A DNA stretch of 64,000 bases from contig CABJBF010000001.1 in the NCBI GenBank assembly GCA_902363805.1, forward strand, positions 682,001 through 746,000. Direction: 5' to 3'. A program made the position numbers and the translations under genes. Shown piece after piece: positions 34,675-44,332 of this stretch. The notes below the pieces were generated by a model that made no database searches, was not told where the DNA came from, and worked only from the letters and a program-made list of their open reading frames with translations. Each line of letters opens with the position of its first letter. Position 1 is the first letter of the stretch. The DNA comes from Eubacteriaceae bacterium. GTDB lineage: Bacteria; Bacillota; Clostridia; Lachnospirales; Lachnospiraceae.

Positions 34675-35124
34675 ATGGATTATGAACAAATAGAAAAACT
34701 GATAGATAAGGTTAATAAATCAAAAATAACAGAATTATCAGTTGAAGAAGGAAATTTTAAATTAAATATAAAGGCAGAACAGAGCGTGGCTATGGCAGCT
34801 TTAACAGTTCCCGGCAATTTGCCTGATGCAAATGTAGAAACTATTAGAACTGTGGGCGTGAATGAAAATGAAGGACAAAGTGATGATTTAGAAGAAATAA
34901 AAAGTCCTTTGGTTGGAACGTTTTATGCGGCAAGAGCTGAGGGGGAAGAACCGTTTATTAAGGTGGGAGACAAAATAAAAAAAGGTCAAACAATAGGAAT
35001 CATTGAAGCCATGAAACTAATGAATGAAATTAGTGCAACATGTGATGGCGTAGTTGAAGAGATTCTGGTTGAAAATGAAGATTTAGTAGAGTATGGACAG
35101 GTAATCGTAAAAGTTAGCAAATAA
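34675..35124 (+). CDS. accB: Biotin carboxyl carrier protein of acetyl-CoA carboxylase
   Basis: 149 residues: a helical N-terminal part, a short linker, and a C-terminal biotinyl domain with EAMKLMNE (biotinylated Lys114). Begins AAGGAAA-A-ATG. It carries CO2 from AccC to AccD/AccA. Located between fabF and fabZ as in many clostridia. Confidence 0.95.
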   Translation: MDYEQIEKLIDKVNKSKITELSVEEGNFKLNIKAEQSVAMAALTVPGNLPDANVETIRTVGVNENEGQSDDLEEIKSPLVGTFYAARAEGEEPFIKVGDKIKKGQTIGIIEAMKLMNEISATCDGVVEEILVENEDLVEYGQVIVKVSK

Positions 35125-35230
35125 GAAACTGTATTAATTAGAAGATTAGAAAAGTGAAGAATCGCTTTATAGAAATAATGAATCTTAAATGCTAAAAAAG
35201 TTGCGCATTTGCAACAGAATGGAGATTAAT

Positions 35231-35653
35231 ATGTTAAACACAAAGGAAATAATGGATATAATTCCTCACAGACAGCCGTTTTTACTTGTAGACAGAATAG
35301 AAGAAATGGAAGTAGGAAAGAGAGCAGTAGGAATTAAATGTGTAAGCTATAATGAACCGTTTTTTGCAGGACATTTTCCAGATCAACCTGTAATGCCGGG
35401 AGTGCTTATTATTGAAGCAATGGCACAGGTAGGAGCTGTCAGTTTATTATCAGACGATAAATATAAAGGAAAAACTCCTTTGTTTGGTGGAATTAAAAAC
35501 GCTAAATTTAGAAGAAAAGTTGTTCCGGGAGATGTGCTTAGAATGGAAGTGGAAATGACTAGAGTGCGTGGACCACTTGGTATAGGTGAAGGAAAAGCGT
35601 ATGTAGATGGAGAACTTTGCGCACAGGCAGAACTTGTATTTGCAATACAGTGA
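35231..35653 (+). CDS. fabZ: 3-hydroxyacyl-ACP dehydratase
   Basis: Removes water from 3-hydroxyacyl-ACP. 140 residues, hot-dog fold: [13 protein letters not shown] (11-23), active-site His48 (AGHFP) and Glu62 (IEAMAQ). Start chosen at ATG 35231 with GGAG 8 bases upstream; ATGs at 35189 and 35219 are in frame but give a non-family extension ([10 protein letters not shown]) and lack a good ribosome site. Confidence 0.95.
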   Translation: MLNTKEIMDIIPHRQPFLLVDRIEEMEVGKRAVGIKCVSYNEPFFAGHFPDQPVMPGVLIIEAMAQVGAVSLLSDDKYKGKTPLFGGIKNAKFRRKVVPGDVLRMEVEMTRVRGPLGIGEGKAYVDGELCAQAELVFAIQ

Positions 35654-35683
35654 AAATGTTGTTAGTCGAAAAGGAGAAAGTAG

Positions 35684-37030
35684 ATGTTTGAAAAAATTCT
35701 AGTAGCAAATCGAGGCGAAATCGCTGTTCGAATAATAAGAGCTTGTAGAGAAATGGGAATTCAAACAGTGGCAGTTTGCTCAGAAGTAGATAAAGATGCA
35801 CTTCATGCACAACTTGCGGATGAATGTGTGTGTATTGGTTCTTATAAATCAAAAGATAGTTATTTAAATATAGAAAAAATATTAAGTGCAGCAATTGCTA
35901 CAAAGGCAGATGCGATACATCCTGGATTTGGTTTTTTATCAGAAAACAGCAAATTTGCAAAAATATGTAATGAATGCAATATAGAATTTATCGGGCCTTC
36001 AGTAGAAAGTATGATAAATATGGGAAATAAATCTATAGCAAGACAAACTATGATTAAAGCAGGAGTACCTGTAGTTCCAGGAACAAATGAGCCTCTTACA
36101 GATGCTTATCAGGGAAAGAAAATAGCTGACGAAATAGGTTATCCGGTAATAGTAAAGGCAGTTTCCGGCGGTGGCGGAAAAGGTATGAGGGAAGTAAGAA
36201 AAAGCGAAGATTTTGTAAATTTATTTGAAACTGCAAAAAAAGAAACAGAAATTGCCTTTGGTGATGACCAGATGTATATAGAAAAATTTGTGGAAAATGC
36301 AAGACATATCGAATTTCAGATTATAGGGGACAAATTTGGAAATGTATTACAACTAGGAGAGCGAGATTGCAGTATTCAAAGAAGACATCAGAAGTTAGTT
36401 GAAGAAACTCCTTCGGTTGTTTTAAAAGAAGAAGTAAGAAAGAAAATGGGAGAAGCGGCAATTAAAGCCGCAAAGGCTGCAAAATATTACAGTGCAGGAA
36501 CAATAGAATTTTTGCTTGATAAAGATGGTGAACATTTTTATTTCATGGAAATGAATACAAGAATTCAGGTAGAACATCCTGTGACAGAAATGGTGACAGG
36601 AGTTGATTTGATAAAAGAAATGATAATGGTAGCAGCAGGTGAAAAACTTACAATGACACAGAACGATGTAAAACATTCGGGATGTGCAATAGAGTGTCGA
36701 ATAAATGCAGAAGACCCTGACAATCATTTTATCCCATGCCCAGGTACCGTAAATGAACTTCATTTCCCGGGAGGAAATGGAATAAGGGTAGATTCCGCAT
36801 TGTTTCACGAGTACAAAATTCCTTCGTGTTACGACTCGATGGTGGCAAAAATAATAGTTCACGGCCACGACAGAAAAGAGGCTATTGAGAAAATGAGAAG
36901 TGCGCTAGGGGAAGTTGTAATTGATGGGATAAAAACGAATTTAGATTTACAGTATGAAATTATTAATTCAAATGAATTTGCCAAAGGGAATGCGCTGGAA
37001 ATCAACAGACGTTTGGATGATAGAGGTTAA
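35684..37030 (+). CDS. accC: Acetyl-CoA carboxylase, biotin carboxylase subunit
   Basis: ATP-dependent carboxylation of biotin on AccB. 448 residues, ATP-grasp: ILVANRGEIAVRI (5-17), KAVSGGGGKGMR near residue 158 (ATP loop), EMNTRIQVEHPVTE near 287 with the catalytic Arg/Glu, and C-terminal lid. AAGGAGAAAGTAG before ATG. 113 bases of AT-rich DNA separate it from accD, with one small GC cluster and no clear signal. Confidence 0.95.
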   Translation: MFEKILVANRGEIAVRIIRACREMGIQTVAVCSEVDKDALHAQLADECVCIGSYKSKDSYLNIEKILSAAIATKADAIHPGFGFLSENSKFAKICNECNIEFIGPSVESMINMGNKSIARQTMIKAGVPVVPGTNEPLTDAYQGKKIADEIGYPVIVKAVSGGGGKGMREVRKSEDFVNLFETAKKETEIAFGDDQMYIEKFVENARHIEFQIIGDKFGNVLQLGERDCSIQRRHQKLVEETPSVVLKEEVRKKMGEAAIKAAKAAKYYSAGTIEFLLDKDGEHFYFMEMNTRIQVEHPVTEMVTGVDLIKEMIMVAAGEKLTMTQNDVKHSGCAIECRINAEDPDNHFIPCPGTVNELHFPGGNGIRVDSALFHEYKIPSCYDSMVAKIIVHGHDRKEAIEKMRSALGEVVIDGIKTNLDLQYEIINSNEFAKGNALEINRRLDDRG

Positions 37031-37143
37031 AAATCATTGCAATGAATAGTCATGTGCTAAAGACAATAAAAATTATGACGCCCGGGGATAGAGATAAAAA
37101 TGGGTTGTAAAAATATGGACGCTTTGAAATCAGAGGTTAAAAA

Positions 37144-37980
37144 ATGTTAAAAGAAATGTTGAAAAAAACTCCGAAAAGAATAGGAAAGAATGAAAGCAAT
37201 AAGTCAAATGTTCCTGATGGAATGTTTATGCGTTGTCCAAAATGTAAGGAAATAATCTATTCTGAGGATTTAGTGGCAAATAAATATGTATGCCCAAAAT
37301 GTGAACATTATTTCAGAATAAATGCAAAACAAAGAATTGAAATGGTGTTAGACAGGGGTAGCTTTGTAGAATGGGATAAGGAAATTGTAACGGACAATCC
37401 ATTACAGTTTCCAAATTATATTGAAAAAATAGAAAAAGCACAAAAGTTAACAGGGCTTGATGAAGCTGTAATTACAGGAAAAGGAACAATTAAAGGAAAA
37501 GAAGTTGCTATTGGAGTAATGTCTGCGGATTTCATAATGGGAAGTATGGGAAGCGTAGTAGGAGAAAGAATTACAAGATTATTTGAGAAAGCAACTGAAG
37601 AAAAATTACCGGTTGTTATGTTTTGCTGTTCAGGTGGAGCCCGTATGCAGGAAGGCACAGTGTCTCTTATGCAAATGGCAAAAACGAGCCAGGCAGTTAA
37701 AAGACATGATGAAGCAGGACTTTTATATGTTTCAGTATTAACTGACCCAACAACAGGAGGGGTTACGGCGAGTTTTGCAATGCTTGGAGATGTAATAATT
37801 GCTGAACCGGGAGCATTGATTGGTTTTGCCGGACAAAGAGTAATTGAGCAGACAATTCATCAGAAACTTCCTGAAGGATTTCAACGGGCAGAATTTTTAT
37901 TGAAACACGGATTTATAGATAAAATTGTGACTAGAACAAGATTGAAGAAAACATTGGAATTTCTTATTTTATCTAATTAA
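37144..37980 (+). CDS. accD: Acetyl-CoA carboxylase, carboxyltransferase beta subunit
   Basis: Half of the carboxyl transferase that makes malonyl-CoA. 278 residues: N-terminal zinc ribbon Cys31, Cys34, Cys50, Cys53, then the crotonase-like fold with [11 protein letters not shown] near 160 and [13 protein letters not shown] near 200, where oxyanion-forming glycines lie. AGAGG before ATG. accA follows after 21 bases. Confidence 0.95.
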   Translation: MLKEMLKKTPKRIGKNESNKSNVPDGMFMRCPKCKEIIYSEDLVANKYVCPKCEHYFRINAKQRIEMVLDRGSFVEWDKEIVTDNPLQFPNYIEKIEKAQKLTGLDEAVITGKGTIKGKEVAIGVMSADFIMGSMGSVVGERITRLFEKATEEKLPVVMFCCSGGARMQEGTVSLMQMAKTSQAVKRHDEAGLLYVSVLTDPTTGGVTASFAMLGDVIIAEPGALIGFAGQRVIEQTIHQKLPEGFQRAEFLLKHGFIDKIVTRTRLKKTLEFLILSN

Positions 37981-38001
37981 GCAAAGCGAAAGGGCATAGA
38001 A

Positions 38002-38793
38002 ATGGAACAAATACTTACGCCATGGGAGCGTGTTAAAATAGCCAGAGATAAAGACAGACCATATAGTTTTGATTATATAAATGAAATATTTGACAGATTT
38101 TTAGAATTACATGGTGACAGATTTTATGGAGATGACGGAGCAATTGTAGGTGGAATTGGTGAAATCAATGGCAGCTATTTTACAATAATAGCTCAGCAAA
38201 AAGGAAGAAATGTAAAACAGAATATTACCAGAAATTTTGGTATGCCATCGCCTGAAGGATACAGAAAAGGAATCAGACTTATGAAGCAGGCAGAAAAATT
38301 TAACCGCCCAATTATTTGCTTTGTAGATACGCCGGGAGCATATCCGGGAATTGAGGCAGAGGAAAGAGGACAGGGAGAAGCGATTGCAAAAAGTATATTT
38401 GAAATGTCAGGACTAAAAGTTCCGGTTCTTACAATAGTTATAGGCGAAGGAGGAAGCGGAGGAGCTTTGGCAAATGCAGTGGCAAATAAAGTTTTAATGC
38501 TTGAGAATGCAATGTATTCAATACTTTCTCCTGAAGGATTTGCAACAATTCTTTGGAAAGACGGTTCAAGAGCGGATGAAGCTGCAAGCGTGATGAAATG
38601 CACATCTCATAAATTGCTTGAACTAGGTATAATTGATGGGATTATTGAAGAAGAACAGCAGGCATCACTTGAAAATGTAGATATAATAGCTGAAGAAATA
38701 AAAAAAGAAATTTTAAAGTTTGCTGATGAGTACAAAGACAAAAATCCTGAATATATCAGAAATCAAAGATATGAAAGATTCAGGAAAATGTAA
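38002..38793 (+). CDS. accA: Acetyl-CoA carboxylase, carboxyltransferase alpha subunit
   Basis: Partner of AccD in a heterotetramer. 263 residues, on the short side of bacterial AccA (about 255-320). Seen: [12 protein letters not shown] near 14, [23 protein letters not shown] near 110 (split: DTPGAYPG then ERGQGEAIA), and [10 protein letters not shown] near 150, the carboxybiotin/CoA site. AAAGGGCATAGAA precedes ATG. Ends the acc set. Confidence 0.93.
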   Translation: MEQILTPWERVKIARDKDRPYSFDYINEIFDRFLELHGDRFYGDDGAIVGGIGEINGSYFTIIAQQKGRNVKQNITRNFGMPSPEGYRKGIRLMKQAEKFNRPIICFVDTPGAYPGIEAEERGQGEAIAKSIFEMSGLKVPVLTIVIGEGGSGGALANAVANKVLMLENAMYSILSPEGFATILWKDGSRADEAASVMKCTSHKLLELGIIDGIIEEEQQASLENVDIIAEEIKKEILKFADEYKDKNPEYIRNQRYERFRKM

Positions 38794-38890
38794 TATATGA
38801 ATTTAAAACATAAATAGCAGAGTTGAAAAATAAAAAACGGAAAAATGAAAACACTACACAAATTTAGGCAAACTAAATATGGAGATATAA

Positions 38891-40066
38891 ATGAAATCAT
38901 TAAAAATTGGAGAATTAGAGGCAAAAATTCCACTCATTCAAGGTGGAATGGGCGTTGGAATAAGTCTTTCAGGACTTGCCGGGGCAGTGGCGCTTGAGGG
39001 AGGAATAGGTGTAATAAGCACGGCACAAATAGGTTATAAAGAGCCTGACTGGGATAGAAATCCGATAGAAGCAAATTTGAGGGCAATAAAAAAAGAAGTA
39101 AAGAAAGCAAAAGAAATCAGTCATGGTGGAATAATTGCGACGAATATAATGGTTGCGACAAAATTTTATGATAAATATGTTAAAGCTGCAATCGATGCAG
39201 GCGTTGATATGATAATATCCGGAGCCGGACTTCCACTCAATTTGCCTGAACTTGCAAGGAAAAGTAAAGTGAAATTAGCACCGATAGTTTCATCTAAAAA
39301 GGCTGCGCAAATCATATTTAGAAGATGGGAGAGAAATTATAATACGACTCCTGATTGCGTTATAGTTGAAGGACCAAATGCCGGTGGGCATTTAGGATTT
39401 AAACCGGATGAAATTGAACAATATAATGTATGCCGAAATGACGAACCAGAAAATACAGACAAGTATAATAAAACAGAAACGAATAATATAAATAATATAA
39501 ATGTATGCCAGAAAGCAAATTCCGTTAATTTAGAATTTGATAATAGGGCAAAAACAAAATTATTCTCAGATGAAATAAAAGATATTATAGATTTTGTACA
39601 CACATATGAAGAAAAATGTGAAAAAGATATTCCGGTTGTTGTTGCAGGAGGGATATATGATAAATCGGATGCAGATTGTATATTCGAATTAGGTGCATCA
39701 GGAATTCAGGTGGCAACTCCATTTGTCGCCACAAAAGAATGTGATGCCCATGAAAATTACAAGATGGCATATGTGAATTGTAAAAAAGATGATATTGAAA
39801 TAATAAAAAGTCCGGTTGGAATGCCGGCAAGAGCAATAAACAACAAATTTCTTAAAAGGGTTAAGAAAGAGGGGAGAATTGCACCTATAAAATGTCATCA
39901 ATGTGTATCTACATGCAACATGTTAGAGACACCTTATTGTATCACGGATGCTTTGATAAATGCCGTAAGTGGAAATGTTGATGAAGGCTTAATATTTTGT
40001 GGAGCGTATGCATATAAAATTAACGATATATCAACAGTAAAAGATATTATAAAAAATTACTTTTAA
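38891..40066 (+). CDS. Nitronate monooxygenase-like flavoprotein (FabK paralogue)
   Basis: 391 residues, FMN TIM barrel of the 2-nitropropane dioxygenase group: IPLIQGGMGVGISLSGLAGAVA near residue 14 (split: IQGGMGVGIS), EGPNAGGHLGFK near 158, VAGGIYDKSDADCIFELGASGIQ near 255 (split: AGGIYDK, ELGASGIQ). It has a Cys-rich C-terminal CHQCVSTCN and a PYC nearby. An Asn/Thr-rich insert of about 40 residues (about 180-225, with TETNNINNIN) breaks the barrel and reads as low complexity. 97 bases after accA with GGAGAT before ATG. Could oxidise nitronates or be a second enoyl reductase; the insert and Cys cluster are against plain FabK. Confidence 0.75.
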   Translation: MKSLKIGELEAKIPLIQGGMGVGISLSGLAGAVALEGGIGVISTAQIGYKEPDWDRNPIEANLRAIKKEVKKAKEISHGGIIATNIMVATKFYDKYVKAAIDAGVDMIISGAGLPLNLPELARKSKVKLAPIVSSKKAAQIIFRRWERNYNTTPDCVIVEGPNAGGHLGFKPDEIEQYNVCRNDEPENTDKYNKTETNNINNINVCQKANSVNLEFDNRAKTKLFSDEIKDIIDFVHTYEEKCEKDIPVVVAGGIYDKSDADCIFELGASGIQVATPFVATKECDAHENYKMAYVNCKKDDIEIIKSPVGMPARAINNKFLKRVKKEGRIAPIKCHQCVSTCNMLETPYCITDALINAVSGNVDEGLIFCGAYAYKINDISTVKDIIKNYF

Positions 40067-40161
40067 ATATGCTATAAGCAGTAAAAGATGTTAAAAAAAG
40101 TGGCTTTATAGGCAGTTAAATAGGCAATTTTAACAAAATTATTTTTCAACAGAACATACGG

Positions 40162-40189
40162 TTGTATTTTCTCACTGTTAAGATATAAT
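40162..40189 (+). promoter_or_regulatory. Promoter of the L,D-transpeptidase gene
   Basis: TTGTAT (40162-40167), 16 bases, TATAAT (40184-40189), 100 bases before the start codon. Confidence 0.6.
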
Positions 40190-40289
40190 TATGATGTGAT
40201 AGGTCTGTATAGTAAGAAAAGTATACAAACTTATATCATTTTTTTACTTGAATTCTAATATACTTATGAAAAGAATATGGTGAGTGCGA

Positions 40290-41981
40290 ATGGAGAACAA
40301 CAAAAAAGACAGATACGAGAGTGTAAGTGGAAAAGGATACAAATCAAAGAAACCTGTAAAGAAGAGAAAAAGAAATAAGCCTGTTTTTTCTAATTTGAAA
40401 AAATACATAGGAATAGTTATAGGAATAGTATGCATAGCTTTGGTGGCAATATATGTAAATGGAACGGTTTATTATACAACTCATTTTTACAAGGGAACAC
40501 ATATTAACGGAATAGATGTATCTAAATTGACAGCAGATGAAGTTGAAAATGCTATAAAGGATTATGAACTTACAATTACTGAAAGAGGCAAAGAAAAGTC
40601 AGCTACATATATTGAAACTCTTGCAGGAAAAGATATTGATATGAAAGTAGTTTCAAGAGAGTCATTGGACAATCTTGTAAAAGAGCAGAATCAATTTATT
40701 TGGTTTACTGCAACCGGTACAAATCATGAAGAGAAGCAGATGATAGAATATGATAGCGACAAACTTGCTGAATTTGTAAAGAACTTAAAAGGTTTAGATT
40801 CTAAATATGCTGATAAGCCGACTAATGCATCTATATCTGATTATAATAACGGATATACAATAGTTGAAGCTAAGCAAGGGAACTTTCTTAATAAAAAGAA
40901 AACAATTGAGTGCCTTGAAAATACTATTTCTTCTTTAAAAGAAAAAGTTGATTTGGATAAAGAAGGATGTTATCGCGTGCCTAAGATTGCATCTGACAGT
41001 GAACAGCTTACAACAGTTTTAAATCAGTTAAATAAATACACGGGAACAACAATTACATATAATTTTGGTGATACTCAGGAAGTCGTTGACGGAAGTGTTA
41101 TTTCAGGTTGGCTTGTTGTTGATGGAAATAATGTTTCATTAAGTAAGGAAAAAGTTGATGAATTTGTTGACTCAATACGAAAGAAGTACGACACAATTTT
41201 CTCAAACAGAGAATTTAAAACAACATATGGAAAGACTGTAAAAGTTAATGGCGGTGATTACGGTTGGTGGCTTAATACTGCTAAGGAATCTGAGGGCTTG
41301 ATGCAGCAGATTGAGAATGGTGAAAGCGGTGAAAGAAAGCCTGTTTATTACCAGGAGGCTGCAAGTCATGGTGAAAAAGATTACGGAGATTCATACGTAG
41401 AAATTAATTTGACTTCACAACATTTGTTTGTATACAAAGATGGTCAGAAAGTTTTAGATACTGATTTTGTTTCAGGAAATGTTTCTACAAATCATGGAAC
41501 ACATACAGGTACTTATGGAATTACATACAAGGAAAGATATTCAGTGCTTGTAGGTGAAACATATGAGTCAACAGTATCATATTGGATGCCATTTGATGAA
41601 GATATAGGAATGCATGATGCAATATGGAAAAGCCAGTTTGGAAGCAATTTCTACAAAACAGATGGTTCTCATGGTTGTATAAATCTCCCATATCTTACTG
41701 CAAAAAAGATTTATGGATATGTTGAAAAAGGAACTCCTGTAATTGTATATGAACTTCCGGGAACAGAATCCGGCTCAGTTACATACCAGAATTCTTCTGA
41801 AATTGCTCAGGCTGCAATTGAAGCAATTGATGCCATCGGCACTGTAACTAAGAACAGTGGCGATACAATAAAAGATGCAAGATACATGTACAACAAAATC
41901 AACTCAGATGCTAAAAAATATGTAACTAATTATGACAAGTTACAGGCAGCTGAGAAGAAATTTAAAGAATATAGTAATTAG
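40290..41981 (+). CDS. L,D-transpeptidase with peptidoglycan-binding-like domains
   Basis: 563 residues, probably cross-links or anchors to peptidoglycan 3-3 stem peptides. Seen: basic cytoplasmic start, one membrane segment (about 36-56), two PG_binding_4-type domains (about 70-335, THINGIDVSKLTADEVENAI opening), and a C-terminal YkuD domain (about 370-490) with SHGCINLPYLTA, Cys463 the nucleophile. ATG 40290 preferred over GTG 40284, both in frame; ribosome site weak (GGTGAG). Layout is the usual clostridial type II membrane L,D-transpeptidase. Own promoter and terminator. Confidence 0.9.
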   Translation: MENNKKDRYESVSGKGYKSKKPVKKRKRNKPVFSNLKKYIGIVIGIVCIALVAIYVNGTVYYTTHFYKGTHINGIDVSKLTADEVENAIKDYELTITERGKEKSATYIETLAGKDIDMKVVSRESLDNLVKEQNQFIWFTATGTNHEEKQMIEYDSDKLAEFVKNLKGLDSKYADKPTNASISDYNNGYTIVEAKQGNFLNKKKTIECLENTISSLKEKVDLDKEGCYRVPKIASDSEQLTTVLNQLNKYTGTTITYNFGDTQEVVDGSVISGWLVVDGNNVSLSKEKVDEFVDSIRKKYDTIFSNREFKTTYGKTVKVNGGDYGWWLNTAKESEGLMQQIENGESGERKPVYYQEAASHGEKDYGDSYVEINLTSQHLFVYKDGQKVLDTDFVSGNVSTNHGTHTGTYGITYKERYSVLVGETYESTVSYWMPFDEDIGMHDAIWKSQFGSNFYKTDGSHGCINLPYLTAKKIYGYVEKGTPVIVYELPGTESGSVTYQNSSEIAQAAIEAIDAIGTVTKNSGDTIKDARYMYNKINSDAKKYVTNYDKLQAAEKKFKEYSN

Positions 41982-42077
41982 AGTAGTATTATGGCAATTG
42001 CTATTTTAATATAGGAGTTAAAGCAACATAATGGAAATTACTATTTAAATATAGGAATTTGAATGTAATTATAGAGA

Positions 42078-42140
42078 GCACTCCATTCGAAGAAACAAGT
42101 TATTATAGATTAACTTGAATATCTTAGAATGGAGTGTTTT
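42078..42140 (+). terminator. Intrinsic terminator with nested stem
   Basis: GCACTCCATTC (42078-42088) pairs with GAATGGAGTGT (42127-42137), an inner AAGTTA/TAACTT stem sits between, then TTTATT. It closes the transpeptidase gene. The rest of 42141-42414 is AT-rich: a small hairpin with an A-A mismatch (42160-42186) and a 10-bp inverted repeat GATGTGTTTA/TAAACACATC (42327-42336, 42379-42388). Confidence 0.75.
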
Positions 42141-42414
42141 ATTATGCTTCAAGTGATTGAAGTGTACCATATAAGTTGGAACACTTTCGTCATGAAACAA
42201 TCCACAATATTCCAAAAAATCCAAAAGCTTAATTATTCAAATCAACATGAACTCTTCCTTATGAATGATATTTGTGGTAAAATACAAAAGATGTAAATAT
42301 AAAAATACAATTGAGAAGAAATTGCGGATGTGTTTAGATAAAAAGAATAAATACGTAACAAACAAAAAGTCTATAAAATAAACACATCAAAACAATACTT
42401 CACAAGTAATAACA

Positions 42415-42496
42415 AGAGGAGGAAACAAAATGAACGAAGTTCATTTTCTATAAATGTTTCCGACGAATAGCCGCCGACCGAAGGGCGGAGGCAATA
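42415..42496 (+). repeat. 82-nt repeat element with 7-codon minigene, copy 2 (upstream of TPR gene)
   Basis: 94 percent identical to 7502-7583, same length. The minigene at 42430-42453 again codes MNEVHFL, with Leu CTA in place of TTA (a silent change). The GC-rich part here can form CCGCC/GGCGG. The second frame (ATG 42454) loses its stop and runs into the TPR gene start, ending at TGA 42523-42525. Confidence 0.85.
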
Positions 42497-42517
42497 TATA
42501 TTATCCAGGAGGAAAAG

Positions 42518-44251
42518 ATGGCTGAGAGATACGAAGATATATTAACACTTGAAAATAATCAGTGGACTTACGGATGTCCTGTCCTAATAGAGGGAGGCGT
42601 ATTGCAGTATGACACTGTAAGCGAAAGAAATCTTTTAACAATTAATTTTATGAATATCTGCGATGCTGTTTTGTCAGAAGTAGATTTGACAATTTATGCA
42701 TCAGATGAAGCAGAAGAAAATATATTAGAAATGGAGCATCAGTATTTGAAACTTCATTTAGAGCCGGGAGCAAAATTTGGAAACAATGTACATTTGCCAA
42801 TAGAAGATAAAGAGGCAAAGAAATTTAAATTAAAAATAACCAAAGTTGTATGCGAAGATGACGGAAGTGAATGGATAAAGGATGATATATTTGAAGCACA
42901 TCCTGAGATAACTAATCCTGAAGAATTTGGACAAAAGATGGATCAGGAATACGAAGACAAATACAATCAATGCGAAGAGTTGATTGTATTAGAGGATTCC
43001 GAAAATCTTAAAAAAGTTGTAGAGATTCTTGAAACATTAAGATGGTACAAGAACTGTGAAGAAATGTACGATTACGCTAAGAGAAAATATGATATAACTC
43101 TTAGAACAGAGAAAAGAAAAAAACGTGAAGGCGAAAGAAAAGATGCACGCAAGAAGAAACAGAAAATGGCAGCAGCAATTGCAGCTTGTATTGCCAGCGT
43201 AGCAGTCATAATATTTGCAATAGTTTACCTTACAGTAATCGGACCAAATCATCAGGTTAAAGTTGCTAAAGAATACAACAATCAGGGTGAATTCCAGAAA
43301 GCAATTGAAATTTGTGAAAACCTTCATGGATTTGGAAACAGTAAAGAAGTATTAAAGGAAGCAAATTATCAGATTGGATTTCTTGCATTTAACCAGCAGG
43401 ATTTTGAAACTGCATTAAAGTATTTTGAAAAAACAACAGGCTACAAAGGAACAAATAATTTACTTTCACAGTCTTACTACAATTTAGGACAGCAGTCAGC
43501 ACAGGGGGAACAGTATGAAGCAGCATTGGATTATTATACAAAAGGATATAATACAGCAACAGAAGATAAAGTAAAACTAAATTGCCAGACAGGAATAGCA
43601 TTAGCACAGTATAAATTAGCTTATGTAACAGAAGCATGGTCAACAATCAATGCCGTTTATGAAGCAGATAAAAATGTAAAAGCAGCATACGATGAATACG
43701 GATACGCTTATGCAATGAAAGTTTTATCAGAAGGAAATGTAGACGAAGCAACTGCAGTATTTAAGTTAATAAAAGGATACGCAGATAGTGCAGCACAGTA
43801 TGGCAAGATTATTTATGAAAAGGCTGTTCCGGTTGCAGAAGCAGGAGATTTGGCTTCAGCATTAAGCACATTAAAAGAAGTTAAAGATGATTATGAACCG
43901 GCTGGAAAACTTTATAAAGAAATGGACGAGTTTATAGCAGCAAGTTCTAACTGGGTTGGAAACTGGAAAATGAAAGGTGACCAAGGTGATTACACAATGA
44001 CAATAAGCACATTGTTATACAAAGGCGAATTGTGCTTAAAGGTTACTGACACATATTTAGATTATGATAAAATTATAAGTTCAAAAGAAAAAGTAAGACA
44101 GATTTATGTTGCATCTGAAAGAGTTGAGTACAAATTAAAAGATGTTCATAATTATAAAATCATTCTTACAAGAGAAACTTCTAAGAAAATCAAGAGAGTT
44201 TTATCTTATGATGGAGCATCATATATAAGAAAATATAAGAAAACAAAATAA
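42518..44251 (+). CDS. Membrane-anchored TPR protein
   Basis: 577 residues. N-terminal domain (about 1-190), mixed beta, Glu/Asp-rich, unlike families I know; a Lys/Arg/Glu-rich helix (about 193-215); one membrane segment (about 215-240); then about six TPR-like helical pairs (about 245-470; NQGEFQKAIEICENL, NQQDFETALKYFEKT, QYEAALDYYTKGY), and a C-terminal beta domain (about 480-577) opening SNWVGNWKMKGDQGDYTMTI, lipocalin-like in appearance. AGGAGG 5 bases before ATG. TPR repeats bind proteins, so this may be a scaffold at the membrane. Preceded by repeat copy 2. Function unknown. Confidence 0.75.
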   Translation: MAERYEDILTLENNQWTYGCPVLIEGGVLQYDTVSERNLLTINFMNICDAVLSEVDLTIYASDEAEENILEMEHQYLKLHLEPGAKFGNNVHLPIEDKEAKKFKLKITKVVCEDDGSEWIKDDIFEAHPEITNPEEFGQKMDQEYEDKYNQCEELIVLEDSENLKKVVEILETLRWYKNCEEMYDYAKRKYDITLRTEKRKKREGERKDARKKKQKMAAAIAACIASVAVIIFAIVYLTVIGPNHQVKVAKEYNNQGEFQKAIEICENLHGFGNSKEVLKEANYQIGFLAFNQQDFETALKYFEKTTGYKGTNNLLSQSYYNLGQQSAQGEQYEAALDYYTKGYNTATEDKVKLNCQTGIALAQYKLAYVTEAWSTINAVYEADKNVKAAYDEYGYAYAMKVLSEGNVDEATAVFKLIKGYADSAAQYGKIIYEKAVPVAEAGDLASALSTLKEVKDDYEPAGKLYKEMDEFIAASSNWVGNWKMKGDQGDYTMTISTLLYKGELCLKVTDTYLDYDKIISSKEKVRQIYVASERVEYKLKDVHNYKIILTRETSKKIKRVLSYDGASYIRKYKKTK

Positions 44252-44265
44252 TAAACATAATGAAT

Positions 44266-44303
44266 GGGGCTGTTGTGCTAATTAAAGTTAGTGTAACAGC
44301 CCT
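44266..44303 (+). terminator. Hairpin after TPR gene
   Basis: GGGCTGTT/AACAGCCC stem with an inner CTAA/TTAG stem, 15 bases after the TPR stop; T-run poor. Confidence 0.6.
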
Positions 44304-44332
44304 ATAATAAAATAAATAATTTGAGGGAAGAA

